A stretch of 38,455 nucleotides of DNA from Actinomycetota bacterium (GCA_005883335.1 VAXM01000097.1:1-38455), one strand, 5' to 3'. Shown: positions 7,398-17,431, numbered from the stretch's first letter. The notes: a model not told the origin generated them from the sequence alone. Translations and numbers: made by a program.

Positions 7398-9286
7398 GCC
7401 GCCTTCGGCGCGGCGGCGACCATCACCCGGCAGGGCGCGTTCTTGAGCACGTAGTCCGCGGTGTCGCCGAAGATCCGGCCGCGCCGCCGCCGCACATCCC
7501 TACGCGGCGCGCCCATGACGATGATCTCGCTGTTGCGCCGCGTGGCCTCCTCGACGATCGCCGGGCCTGCCCGGCGCCCGCGCACGATCCGGCCGATCAC
7601 GTTCACGCCGTAGGCGTCGCCGATCGCCCGGGCCTCGTCGAGCACTTCGTTCGCCCGCTCCTCCTCGCGCGGCAGCTCGGCGTCGAGCGGCAGCTCCAGC
7701 GGCACCTCGATCACAGTCAACGCGACGATCGAGGCGGCGCGCTCCGTCGCCAGCCTGCAGGCGAGGTCGATCGCCTCCTCCGACTCGTGGCGGCCGACGA
7801 TCGGCACGAGCACGTTCCGGTACTCCAGCGCAAGGGCCGGCCCCATCGCGACGGGCGCGCGAATCGTCTCGGTCAGCGGCACGTGCAAGACCCTGCGGCG
7901 GTAGGCCCAGTAAGCGACAAAGCCCACGATCAGCCAGCCGAGGCCTGCGTAGCGGGTCCCCGGGCTCTGGACGACCACCACGAGCCACGCCAGCGCCGTC
8001 GCCGTCCCGCCGAAGACCGCGAACAGGGGCCAGTCGACTCCGCAGAAGCGGAAGTTCGGCCGCGCGCGGAACGCGAGCTCTTCGTCGCGATACCGTCGCC
8101 GAAGCTGGACGACCGACGCGTGCGCGACCGTGAACGAGAGCATCGCCCCGAACGAGTACATCGTCCCGAGGAACTTCGTCTTGCCCGGAAGGAGGATGAG
8201 GATCGAGACGAAGCCGGCGAAGACGAGCAGTGCGAGCCACGGCGTCTTAAAGCGCGGGTGGAGGCGCCGGAAGACCTCCGGCAACTGCCGGTAGGTCGCC
8301 ATCGAATACGTGATCCGCGAGGCGCCGATGATCCCGGCGTTGGTCGCGATGAAGAGGATCGTCCCGGCGAGCAGGCCGACGTAGACCTTGAGCACGCTCA
8401 ACAGGGTTCCGTGGATGCCGAGGTTCTCGACGAGGCCGAGCACGGGGTCGTTCTGGAAGCCGTGCTGCTGCGGCGGCAGCGCGAGCAGCGTCGTCTCCTT
8501 GCCGGCGATGTGGTGAACCGGCAGCGCCGAGAGCGCGATCATCGGCAGCGTGAAGTAGATCGCGAAGACGGCGACGGCGACCCAGCCGATCGAGCGCGGG
8601 ATCGCCTTGACCGGGTCGCGCGTCTCTTCCGCGAGGTTCGACACGGTCTCGATCCCGGTGTAGGCGATCATCCCCACCGGAATCGCGAGGAAGAACTGCG
8701 ACCACGTGGGTGCGGTGCCGAAGTGGACGTTGCCGGTCAGCGTCGAGGGGCTGAAGATCAGCGCGAACCCGATCAGCACGAGCAGGACCTGGGTCCCGAA
8801 GTCGATCAGGGCGAGGAAGATGTTCAGGCGCGCCGACTCCTGAATCCCGACGACGTTCAGAAGCACGAGCACGACGATCACCGCCGCGCCGCCGATGATG
8901 TCCCAGGGGTTCTGTCGCAGCGGTCCCCAGAAGATCGAGAGGTAGTGCGGCACGAAGAACGCCGAGATGGCGATCGTGATGATGTAGTTGAGCATCTGGG
9001 CCCAGGCGGCGCCGAACGACGCGAGCTCGTTGAAGGCGTGGCGCGCGAAGCTGGAGGAGCCGCCGGCTTCGGGGTAACGGACCGTTCCCTCCGCGTAGGT
9101 GAGCGCCGTCGCGGCGAAGAAGACGCCCGCGATCACGAAGACGAGGGGCGTCAGTCCGAGCGCGAAGACGGCGGTGACGCCGAGCGCGTAGTAGATCGAC
9201 GAGCCGACGTTCCCGTAAGCCGTGGCGAACAGCGCCGGCGTGCCGAGCACGCGCTCGAGCCGCTGCTGCCGCCTACGCCGTGACAT
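7394..9286 (-). CDS. APC superfamily permease with C-terminal universal stress protein domain (paralog of 5204..7099)
   Basis: ALFATAYGNVGSSIYYALGVTAVFALGLTP...TGIETVSNLAEETRDPVKAIPRSI...; C-terminal NVLVPIVGRHESEEAIDLACRLATERAASIVALTVIEVPLEL...VLKNAPCRVMVAAA. Confidence 0.88.
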   Translation of the reverse strand: MSRRRRQQRLERVLGTPALFATAYGNVGSSIYYALGVTAVFALGLTPLVFVIAGVFFAATALTYAEGTVRYPEAGGSSSFARHAFNELASFGAAWAQMLNYIITIAISAFFVPHYLSIFWGPLRQNPWDIIGGAAVIVVLVLLNVVGIQESARLNIFLALIDFGTQVLLVLIGFALIFSPSTLTGNVHFGTAPTWSQFFLAIPVGMIAYTGIETVSNLAEETRDPVKAIPRSIGWVAVAVFAIYFTLPMIALSALPVHHIAGKETTLLALPPQQHGFQNDPVLGLVENLGIHGTLLSVLKVYVGLLAGTILFIATNAGIIGASRITYSMATYRQLPEVFRRLHPRFKTPWLALLVFAGFVSILILLPGKTKFLGTMYSFGAMLSFTVAHASVVQLRRRYRDEELAFRARPNFRFCGVDWPLFAVFGGTATALAWLVVVVQSPGTRYAGLGWLIVGFVAYWAYRRRVLHVPLTETIRAPVAMGPALALEYRNVLVPIVGRHESEEAIDLACRLATERAASIVALTVIEVPLELPLDAELPREEERANEVLDEARAIGDAYGVNVIGRIVRGRRAGPAIVEEATRRNSEIIVMGAPRRDVRRRRGRIFGDTADYVLKNAPCRVMVAAAPKAA

Positions 9287-9335
9287 CGCGTCGGGACTCT
9301 ATTGCGGTGCGCGGTCGCTCAGCACGGCCCTGCCT

Positions 9336-9348
9336 GGGGACTGTCCCC
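9336..9348. repeat. Palindrome GGGGAC-T-GTCCCC downstream of hppA
   Basis: GGGGACTGTCCCC directly read; lies in the gap between the hppA stop and the APC-Usp start. Confidence 0.45.
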
Positions 9349-9364
9349 TGACATGTCCAAGAGC

Positions 9365-11407
9365 TTAGGTGTGGATGCTGACGACGAGCGGGACGATCAG
9401 GATCGCGACGATGTTGGTGATTTTGATCATCGGGTTGATCGCCGGGCCCGCGGTGTCCTTGTAGGGATCTCCCACGGTGTCGCCGGTCACGGCGGCCGCG
9501 TGGGCCTCCGAGCCCTTCCCGCCGAACGCACCGTCCTCAATCAGCTTCTTCGCGTTGTCCCAGGCCCCACCGCCCGAAGTCATCGCGATCGCGAGGAAGA
9601 GCCCGGTCACGATCGTCCCGATCAGGAGCCCGCCCAGCATGCGCGGGTTGATCAGCCCGACCACGATCGGGAAGCCGATCGGGATCAACGCCGGGATCAT
9701 CATGCTCTTGATCGCAGAGCCGGTGACGATGTCGATCGCCCGCCCGTACTCGGGCCGCGCTGTGCCCTCCATGATCCCGGGGATCTCGGCGAACTGTCGC
9801 CGCACCTCGGTCACGACCTGACCGCCGACGCGTCCCACCGCCTCCATCGCCAGCGAGGCGAACAGGAACGGCATCAGCCCGCCGATGAATAGGCCGGCGA
9901 CGACCCACGCGTCGCTGAGACTGAACGCGAGCGTCAGTCCCTGATTCGACAGCTCCGTCGTGTACGAGTCGAACAGCACGAGCGCTGCAAGAGCGGCCGA
10001 CCCGATCGCGTAGCCCTTCGTCACCGCCTTGGTCGTGTTCCCGACGGCGTCGAGCGGATCGGTGATCGCGCGCACCGACTCATCCAGGTCGGCCATCTCT
10101 GCGATTCCGCCCGCGTTGTCGGTGACGGGCCCGTACGCGTCGAGCGCCACGATCAGACCGGTCATCGAGAGCTGCGCCATCACGGCGACCCCGATCCCGA
10201 AGAGCCCCGCGAAGTGATGCGCGACGAGGATCCCGGCCGCGATCACGATCACCGGCGCGCCGGTCGCCTGCATCCCGACCGCGAGGCCCTCGATGATGTT
10301 CGTGGCGTGCCCGGTCCGCGAGGCGCTGGAGATCATCTTCACCGGCCGCCAGCGCGTCCCCGTGTAGTACTCGGTGATCGCGACCAGCAGGAACGTGACG
10401 ATCAGGCCGACGAGCGCCGAGATGTAGAGATCCCAGAAGTTGAAGCGGCTCGCCGGCGAATCGAAGGCCATCACGACCGGGATGAACCCGAGAGCCGAGA
10501 GGAATGTCGAGACCGCGACCGCCTTGTAGAGCGCGTTCATGATCGACCCGCCCCGCCCGACGCGCGCGAAGAACACGCCGACCACCGAGGTCAGGATCGA
10601 GATCCCGCCGATCGCCAGTGGCAAGAGCCACAGGCGGCTCGTCGGGAACGCCTTCGCGAGGAGCATCACGGCCACCGCGGTGACCGCATAGGTCTCGAAG
10701 AGATCCGCCGCCATGCCGGCGCAGTCGCCGACGTTGTCGCCGACGTTGTCCGCGATCACGGCCGGGTTCCGCGGGTCGTCCTCGGGGATGCCCGCCTCGA
10801 TCTTTCCGACAAGGTCGGCGCCGACGTCTGCGGCCTTCGTGTAGATGCCGCCGCCGAGTCGCGCGAACACGGAGATCAGCGACCCGCCGAACGCGAGCCC
10901 GACCAGGTCGTCGATCGCGGACTCGTGCGAGTGACCGAGCCAGCCGGTCAGCACCCAGTAGTAGCCCGCGACCCCGAGCAGGCCGAGCCCGACCACGAGC
11001 ATCCCGGTGACCGAGCCCGCGCGGAACGCGACGTTCAGCGCCGGCTTGAGGCCGTGCTTCGCGGCCTCGGCGGTGCGCACGTTCGAGCGGACGGCGACGT
11101 TCATCCCAATGAAGCCGGCCGCCGCCGAGAGCACAGCGCCGATCAGGAACCCGACCGCAGTCCCCCAGCCGAGCTTGTTGTAGAAACCGAGCAGGAGGAA
11201 CGGCACGATCGCGACGATCGCGATCGTCGTGTACTGGCGGCGCAGGTAGGCGGCTGCGCCCTCCTGGACCGCACGCGCGATCTCCTGCATCCGCTCGGTT
11301 CCGCCGGGGCGGCCGAGCACCCAGAAGGTCAGCCCGACGCCGAAGCCGATCCCGATCGCCGAGCAGACGAGGGCGAAGAGAACCGCGTGGTCACTGAAGA
11401 AATCGAT
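9365..11407 (-). CDS. hppA: Membrane-bound H+-translocating pyrophosphatase (K+-independent type)
   Basis: [72 protein letters not shown] (Lys at the K+-independence position); [51 protein letters not shown]. Extended from the ORF-track GTG at 11320 to an in-frame ATC at 11407 to include TM1. Confidence 0.93.
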   Translation of the reverse strand: MDFFSDHAVLFALVCSAIGIGFGVGLTFWVLGRPGGTERMQEIARAVQEGAAAYLRRQYTTIAIVAIVPFLLLGFYNKLGWGTAVGFLIGAVLSAAAGFIGMNVAVRSNVRTAEAAKHGLKPALNVAFRAGSVTGMLVVGLGLLGVAGYYWVLTGWLGHSHESAIDDLVGLAFGGSLISVFARLGGGIYTKAADVGADLVGKIEAGIPEDDPRNPAVIADNVGDNVGDCAGMAADLFETYAVTAVAVMLLAKAFPTSRLWLLPLAIGGISILTSVVGVFFARVGRGGSIMNALYKAVAVSTFLSALGFIPVVMAFDSPASRFNFWDLYISALVGLIVTFLLVAITEYYTGTRWRPVKMISSASRTGHATNIIEGLAVGMQATGAPVIVIAAGILVAHHFAGLFGIGVAVMAQLSMTGLIVALDAYGPVTDNAGGIAEMADLDESVRAITDPLDAVGNTTKAVTKGYAIGSAALAALVLFDSYTTELSNQGLTLAFSLSDAWVVAGLFIGGLMPFLFASLAMEAVGRVGGQVVTEVRRQFAEIPGIMEGTARPEYGRAIDIVTGSAIKSMMIPALIPIGFPIVVGLINPRMLGGLLIGTIVTGLFLAIAMTSGGGAWDNAKKLIEDGAFGGKGSEAHAAAVTGDTVGDPYKDTAGPAINPMIKITNIVAILIVPLVVSIHT

Positions 11408-11471
11408 CGGAGGGCCTCCCTCAAGGTCAGCGCCGAGGCACCCCGGCGCCGCGGTTTTCTATCACAGGCGG

Positions 11472-12263
11472 TTAGACGCGTGCCCCGCGGAGGGCTGTGG
11501 CGCAGAGATGCTCTTCGGGCTGCGGCGGGATCTTCGGGACGACCGCGAAGAGAAGCTCGCGCAGGCGTTCATTGTTCGCCTGGAAGACCTCGATCACCGC
11601 CTCGTGGCTCACCGGAGGCGTGCCGTCGACGCCGACGTCGTGGTCGGTGACCATCGAGATGTTCGCGTAGCAGAGCTCGAGCTCGCGTGCGAGGTAGCCC
11701 TCGGGATACGCGGTCATGTTGATCACGTCCCAACCTGCGTCCTGGAACCACTTCGACTCGGCCCGCGTGGAGAAGCGCGGGCCCTGGATCGTCACGACCG
11801 TGCCGCCGTTCCGGACCGGGATCCCGAGCTCGCCCGCGGTCTCGACCAGCAGCCGCCGGAGGTCCGGACAGTAGGGGTCGGCCGCCGAGACGTGCGTCGT
11901 CTCAGGACCGTCGTAGAAGGTGTCGGCGCGGCCGGTGGTGCGGTCGACGAACTGGTCGCAGACGACGAACTCGCCGAGCCGCAGCTCTGCCTTCAAGGCA
12001 CCCGAAGCGTTCGGCCCGATGATCCGGCGCACGCCGAGCTCCTTCATCCCCCAGACGTTGGCGCGATACGGGATCCGGTGCGGCGGCAGCTCGTGCGCCG
12101 GCCCGTGGCGCGGGAGGAATGCGACGCGCTTGTCCCCAATCTCGCCGATCACGAACGGCGCGGACGGCTTGCCGTACGGCGTGTCGAGCTCGACTTCCTC
12201 CACGTCCTCGAGGAACGCGTAGAAGCCGGAGCCCCCGAAGATCCCGATCTCGGCGCCCGCCAT
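11472..12263 (-). CDS. mtnP: S-methyl-5'-thioadenosine phosphorylase
   Basis: MAGAEIGIFGGSGFYAFLEDVEEVELDTPYGKPSAPFVIGEIGDKRVAFLPRHGPAHELPPHRIPYRANVWGMKELGVRRIIGPNASGAL; GPRFSTRAES; NMTAYPEGYLARELELCYANISMVTDHDVG. Confidence 0.95.
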   Translation of the reverse strand: MAGAEIGIFGGSGFYAFLEDVEEVELDTPYGKPSAPFVIGEIGDKRVAFLPRHGPAHELPPHRIPYRANVWGMKELGVRRIIGPNASGALKAELRLGEFVVCDQFVDRTTGRADTFYDGPETTHVSAADPYCPDLRRLLVETAGELGIPVRNGGTVVTIQGPRFSTRAESKWFQDAGWDVINMTAYPEGYLARELELCYANISMVTDHDVGVDGTPPVSHEAVIEVFQANNERLRELLFAVVPKIPPQPEEHLCATALRGARV

Positions 12264-12276
12264 CAGGCGGCGGAGC

Positions 12277-14056
12277 CTAACGCCCGACGGTCAGCTTGAC
12301 CTTCGCGTGGCTCCCGAGGTGCCGGCCCGGGGCCGGCGATTGTGCAAGGACACGGCCACGAGGGGCCTTGAGCGTGCGCTTACGGGTGATCTTGCCCAGG
12401 CGGCAGTGCCGCGACCGGATCCGCGCGCGCGCCTTCCCGAGCCGCAGGCCGACCACACGCGGGACCTGGCAGGCCGGCTCAAAGGCCGGCGCCGGGGCCG
12501 ACGGGTCGACCCTCCCCCACCACGTCGCCCAGCGCCCGGATCCGTCACCGGCCCCGACCGGCCGTCCCGCGTACTCCTGGATCGTCCAGAGCGAGCGGTC
12601 GTCCAACGGGTCAACCTGTGCGGCGCTGTAGTCGCCCCACCGGTTGCGACTCCCGCCGAAGGTCTTGACGTACGTGCCTTCACCCGCCTTCAGCGTGACC
12701 GGAGCGCGCATCGCGTTGGGCGGATCGGTGCCGTAGCGGAACGCGTAGGCGGCCGAGGGGAAGCCGGTCGAGCGGAAGGCCGAGAAGCCGACCAGGACGT
12801 CGTCCACCGCGTTGACGGAGATGGAGGGATAGGCGTACCAGCGGCCGCCGTTGGATCCGGTCGCGCTCCGGTCGGCGATCCGGCCGCCCTGCACGAACGC
12901 GCCGGTGCGGTCGAGCTCGATCCACTGGACGGCTCGCGTAGTAGACGTGGCCGTTGCGGAAGACGGCGTTGCCGATTCGCGCGTCTTCCGAGTCGACCGG
13001 GTAGCCGCCACGCTGCGGGAGGAGGTCGCCGCCGCCGGGGATCGTCCACGGGCCGAGCGGGTTCGTCAGCGATGCGCCGCCGGCGAGCGTGGTTCCCACG
13101 AGCGAGAAGAAGTAGTACGTGCCGGCGCCGCTCGCTCCATGTTCTACGAGGTAGAGCGTGCTCTCCGTCGGCGAGTAGGTGACCGCCGGCTGGATCGTGA
13201 AGCCGTTCGGGATCGAGATCGCGGCCGGTGCGAAAACAGCGTTCGCTCTGAGCGCGGGGTAGTCGATCACAAAGAGCTTGGAGAGGCCCGCGTACTCGCC
13301 GGTCGCGCTCGTGAACAGGTTGACGCCGATCGCAACGGTGCTCTGGTTGAAGCCGAGCGTCGGGAAGTCGGCCCAGGTCGCGCCGGTCGGGTCGACGCCG
13401 ACGGAGTAGAGGTGCCAGCTCCCGGTTGGATCAGCCGAGTCCGAGATGCCGTAGAGAACCGCCGAGGCAGGCCCCCCGGGATCCGCGACTGCCGCGACGA
13501 GCCAGCGGCCCGAGTACGGGTCGTAGAGGACGCGCGGGTCGAACGGCATAACCGCGCCGACCGAGGCCCAGAACGTCGACATCGAGACCGACGCGAGCAC
13601 CTTTCCGTCGGCGCGGTCCTGGATCACGTAGTTGCTGTTCAGCGTCGACATCAGCCGGGTCGGACCGACCGCCCCCGCGGTGTCGGGCGGGATGAAGCTG
13701 GTCGTCGTGCCGTTGCGGGCTGCGTCGCGCTGAGCCAGGAAGCCCTGCGATGGAGCAGGCGAAGCCGCGCTCAGGGGTCCGTCCGGAAGGCCGAGCGGAG
13801 GCGCGAACGGCGAGGCCACCGTGATGTGGACGTTCGGCTCGGCCCGCTCCTGCGGCTCGGGCATCAAGCCTGGATGGAGCGGGCCGTACGCATGGCGCTG
13901 CGCGTCGAAGCGCGAGAGTTGCGCGAAGTCGACGAGGCTCGCGCGCGAGACGCCTACACGCGTGGCAGGGTAGGGCGTCGTCGCGCCGGCCTGCGCGCCC
14001 ACGCCCAGCGCAAGGCCCGCGATCCCGCCGACAACCAGCAGCAGCGTGCCCCTCAC
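12277..14056 (-). CDS. Secreted protein with C-terminal PASTA domain, interrupted by a frameshift
   Basis: N-terminal part in ORF 12680..14056 (signal peptide; ...RNGHVYYAS) and C-terminal part in ORF 12277..13011 (AVQWIELDRTGAFVQGGRI...FGGSRNRWGDYSAAQVDPLDDRSLWTIQEYAG...CQVPRVVGLRLGKARARI...VLAQSPAPGRHLGSHAKVKLTVG = PASTA). The frames switch around 12925-12945. Confidence 0.7.
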
Positions 14057-14135
14057 CCGCAGTCCCCTCTCTTGCTCAACCAGCCCCTACTAATCGTTAT
14101 AGGCCGCGGAGCCGCTCGCTACAAGGCCAGTTCGG

Positions 14136-14423
14136 CTAGGACCCTGCGGCGACCGCGGAGGCGTAGGCGAGTTGCATGTTCGCGAGCACCTGCTGGAAGT
14201 CCCGCAGCGCCTCCTCCGGGATCGATCCCTCCAGCACCGGGACGAGCGCCTTGAGCGACTCGATCGCGAGCTTCGCCTGGTCGAGGTCCTTCGTCTCGCC
14301 GCTCAGCCGGTGGTAGCCGAGCGAGGAGACGGTGTAGAGGGTCTGCAGGAGCAGGTCGGAGACCTTGAGCTTCGCCAGCTCGGCCTGAAGCTCCTCGACC
14401 AGCTGCTGCTCGTCATCAGACAA
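14136..14423 (-). CDS. DUF1844-like small protein
   Basis: KVSDLLLQTLYTVSSLGYHRLSGETKDLDQAKLAIESLKALVPVLEGSIPEEALRDFQQVLANMQLAYASAV fits the DUF1844 layout. Confidence 0.6.
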   Translation of the reverse strand: MSDDEQQLVEELQAELAKLKVSDLLLQTLYTVSSLGYHRLSGETKDLDQAKLAIESLKALVPVLEGSIPEEALRDFQQVLANMQLAYASAVAAGS

Positions 14424-15570
14424 CCGGGACTCCCGTTTTCACCTGCTCGGCGTAGATCTCCTCGAGCGTCGCGCCGGACTCGTGCCTCGCGATCTGGCGC
14501 TCCGCCGCGTTCGCCGACGGGATGCCGAGATAGGGCGCCGCGCCGATCTCCTCCGCCGCCGGCTGGATCCACTCGAGGAGGCGCTCGAGGTGCGCGCGCG
14601 CGGGACCGGTCTCGCCGGTCTCGAGGTCGATCAGCTCGCCCGAGAGGCCGTGGCGGATCGCACGCCAGAGGTTCTCCTCGATCAGGCGGTGCGGGTGGTC
14701 GGGGAGCGGCTCGCCCTCGTCAAGGGCGTGCGTGATGCGGACGGTCAGCGCGTAGCAGAAGGCGGCGAGCGAGCGGGCCTCGGCCAGGTCGGGCTGCGCG
14801 TCGCAGATGCGGATCTCGACCGTCGGGAAGGCGAGGTGCGGGCGAACGCTCCACCAGATCTGCGTGTGCTCCTCGATCGAGCCCGTGTCGTAGAGGAACC
14901 GCACGTAGCGCTCGAAGCCGTCCCAGCCGTCGTAGGCGTCCGGAACGCCGCAGCGCGGAAACATGCGCGTGAAGATCTGCGTGCGCGCCGAGTGGAGGCC
15001 CGTGTTCACCGCTTCGACGAACGGCGAGCTCGCCGAGAGGGCGAGCAGTTCCGGGAGGTAGTTCCGGAGCGCGTTGTTGACGGCAATCGCGCGGTCCGGG
15101 CCTTTGATCGCCACGTGCACATGGAGGCCGAAGCTGTTGTTGCGCCAGACGACGTAGCGGAGGATCTCGTCGTTCCGGCGGTAGTGCGGGGTGTCGATGA
15201 TCCGCTGCTCCTGCCACGGGCTCCACGGGTGCGTGCCCGTCGCGGCGAGCGCGATCCCGAGCGGCTCGGCCAAGTCGTAGAGCTGCGAGCGGCGCTCGCC
15301 GAGCAGCGCGGCGGCGTCCTCGAAGTTGGCACAGCGGCCGGTGCGGATCTCGACCTCGGACGCGATCAGCTCGCCGACGAGGTGCGGCTCGAGCGGTGTG
15401 CCCTTCGCCGCGGCCTGGAGCTCCTCGAAGCGGTTGGTCAGCGAAAGGGTCGCGGGGTCGAGGACGGCGAACTCCTCCTCGACCGCGACGGCGAAGTCGT
15501 CCGCCGCTTCGAACTGCTCGCGAGCGAACCGAATCTGCTCCTCGGGGCTAAGCCTCTGCGTGTCGCCCAC
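14416..15570 (-). CDS. Carboxylate-amine ligase / glutamate--cysteine ligase (YbdK/GCS2 family)
   Basis: GTG start at 15570; FAVAVEEEFAVLDPATLSLTNRFEEL...ELIASEVEIRTGRCANFEDA...AATGTHPWSPWQEQRIIDTPHYRRN...NNSFGLHVHVAIKGPDRAIAV...WWSVRPHLAFPTVEIRICDAQPDLAEA. Confidence 0.92.
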   Translation of the reverse strand: MGDTQRLSPEEQIRFAREQFEAADDFAVAVEEEFAVLDPATLSLTNRFEELQAAAKGTPLEPHLVGELIASEVEIRTGRCANFEDAAALLGERRSQLYDLAEPLGIALAATGTHPWSPWQEQRIIDTPHYRRNDEILRYVVWRNNSFGLHVHVAIKGPDRAIAVNNALRNYLPELLALSASSPFVEAVNTGLHSARTQIFTRMFPRCGVPDAYDGWDGFERYVRFLYDTGSIEEHTQIWWSVRPHLAFPTVEIRICDAQPDLAEARSLAAFCYALTVRITHALDEGEPLPDHPHRLIEENLWRAIRHGLSGELIDLETGETGPARAHLERLLEWIQPAAEEIGAAPYLGIPSANAAERQIARHESGATLEEIYAEQVKTGVPVV

Positions 15571-15580
15571 GGCGACTACA

Positions 15581-16816
15581 TTAATTGAAGGGTTGCAACA
15601 GTCTTTCCGCGACGCCGTGCCAGCTCCAGCGCTCCACGGCCGCTTTGCGCGCCGCCTTGCAGAGCTGCTCACGCTCGGCTGGTGACAGACCCAGCAGCCG
15701 CTGCAGCTTGGCGGTGAGGTCCGTGACGTCGCCGTTGGCGAAGCTCGCCAGGTCGCGGTGCTCGGGGGGATACTCAGCCTCGAGGCCCTCGGCGACCTCC
15801 TGCAGACCGGAGTGACGGGCGACGAGCGGCGGGCAGCCGGCGGCGAGGGCCTCGGCGGCGACCATCCCGAACGCCTCCGGGAAGATCGACGGCACGACCG
15901 CGACGTCGGCGAGCGGGAGCAGGTGGGCGAGGTGCCGGTGCTCCAGCGCACCGGTGAAGAGCGTGCGTGGCGGTGCGATGGCCTCGAGCTCGGCGCGGTA
16001 GTCCCCGAAGCCGACGATCACACCGCGGGCGTCGAGGCCGCGGAGCGCTTCGAGCAACAGGTGGACGCCTTTGTTGTAGAGGAGCTTCCCGAAGTAGAGG
16101 ACCGTCGGCTCGTCGGTCTCGAAGAACTTCGCGAAACGGCCGGCATTGCCCTCGTCTGGAAGACGCTCGTCTCCCCTGCTCGGCGGATCGAGGCGAGCCT
16201 CGTGGATCAGCGCGGCCAGCGCCTCCTCACGCGGCTCGGGGCGGAACTCGTCCACGTCGACCCCAGGCGGGACCTCGTGGACGCGATCGATGTGGCCAAC
16301 CACCTCCTCGAGCACCTCGCGGATGTGCTCGGACCCGACGAAGACGGCCTCGGCCCTCGCAAGCGACTCCCGCGCCCAGGCGGCGAGCTCCTCGTTGCCG
16401 CGGATCGCGTACTCGAGCTCCGATCCGTGAGCCTTCACCGCGAAGCGCGCTCCCGTCGCGGCCGCCACGGGCCCGCCGAGCAGGACGTGGTTCGCGAACA
16501 CGAGGTCGGCCGGCAGGTGCCGCCCGAGCGCAGCGGCGTTCAGCTCCACGTAGCGCTCGCGCTCGGCCTGCGTCAGGTCCGGCAGCCGCCGCGCCTCGAG
16601 GCCCTCGTAGCGGTCGAGGACGAAGACGGGCAGCAAACCGCCGATCTCGGGCCGCACGGTGTCGGCGCCGCCGAGGTCGTACAGCTCGGGCCGTGGGTCC
16701 TGGGAGAAGACAACGACGTCGTGCCCGGCGAGACTCCACTCCCGCGCGAGCGCCCGCGTGTAGACGTTCGACCCGGTCCCGCCCAGCAGGTACCCATGCC
16801 AGAGCAGGATCCGCAC
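15581..16816 (-). CDS. Glycosyltransferase family 4 protein
   Basis: MRILLWHGYLLGGTGSNVYTRALAREWSLAGHDVVVFSQ...PPGVDVDEFRPEPR...VLYFGKLLYNKGVHLLLEAL...ADVAVVPSIFPEAFGMVAAEALAAGCPPLVARHSGLQEV. Confidence 0.92.
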   Translation of the reverse strand: MRILLWHGYLLGGTGSNVYTRALAREWSLAGHDVVVFSQDPRPELYDLGGADTVRPEIGGLLPVFVLDRYEGLEARRLPDLTQAERERYVELNAAALGRHLPADLVFANHVLLGGPVAAATGARFAVKAHGSELEYAIRGNEELAAWARESLARAEAVFVGSEHIREVLEEVVGHIDRVHEVPPGVDVDEFRPEPREEALAALIHEARLDPPSRGDERLPDEGNAGRFAKFFETDEPTVLYFGKLLYNKGVHLLLEALRGLDARGVIVGFGDYRAELEAIAPPRTLFTGALEHRHLAHLLPLADVAVVPSIFPEAFGMVAAEALAAGCPPLVARHSGLQEVAEGLEAEYPPEHRDLASFANGDVTDLTAKLQRLLGLSPAEREQLCKAARKAAVERWSWHGVAERLLQPFN

Positions 16817-16822
16817 GCGCGG

Positions 16823-17431
16823 CTAGGTCAAGTGGAAGTAGAGAGCGTGGAGGAGGTCGACGGCAGGGTTCGACGTGTGCACGGTGACGTCGTGCGGGAC
16901 GTCTAGCAGCGCTTCCGAGTAGTTGAAGATGATCTTCACGCCCGACCCCACGAGCTCGTCGGCGACCTGCGGCGCGCTGTCCGCCGGCACCGCGATCACG
17001 CCGACGATGATGTTCTTCTCGCGGACCGCGGTCGGGAGCGTGCGGATGTCACCGACCTCCATCGAGCCGATCGACCCGCCCACCTTCTCCGGGTCGTTGT
17101 CGAAGACAGCCGCGATGTTGATCCCATGCTCCGCGAAGATTGGCGACGAGGCGATCGCCTCGCCCAGCCGCCCCGCGCCGACCAGGGCGATGTTGTGCTG
17201 GCCCTGCGTCCGCAGGATCTTGCGGATCTCGCCCAGCAGCGAGTCGATGTTGTAGCCGACCCCGCGCTTGCCGAACCGGCCGAAGTTGGAGAGATCGCGC
17301 CGGATCTGCGTCGCGTTGATGTTCGTGTAGTCCGAGATCTCCTGCGAGGAGATCCTGTCCTTGCCCATCTTCTTCGACTGGGTGAGGACCTGGAGGTAGC
17401 GGCTCAGGCGGGCGGCGACGCCGACCGTCAC
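16823..17431 (-). CDS. rex: Redox-sensing transcriptional repressor Rex
   Basis: RLSRYLQVLTQSKKMGKDRISSQEISDYTNINATQIRRDLSNFGRFGKRGVGYNIDSLLGEIRKILRTQGQHNIALVGAGRLGEAIA...GVIAVPADSAPQVADELVGSGVKIIFNYSEALLDVP. Confidence 0.97.
   Translation of the reverse strand: MTVGVAARLSRYLQVLTQSKKMGKDRISSQEISDYTNINATQIRRDLSNFGRFGKRGVGYNIDSLLGEIRKILRTQGQHNIALVGAGRLGEAIASSPIFAEHGINIAAVFDNDPEKVGGSIGSMEVGDIRTLPTAVREKNIIVGVIAVPADSAPQVADELVGSGVKIIFNYSEALLDVPHDVTVHTSNPAVDLLHALYFHLT

Noticed and set aside
14085-14130. Possible structured RNA or tRNA remnant near TAATCGTTATAGGCCGCGGAGCCGC
   Set aside because: No cloverleaf or T-loop consensus could be assembled; only a short GC hairpin next to a gene end.
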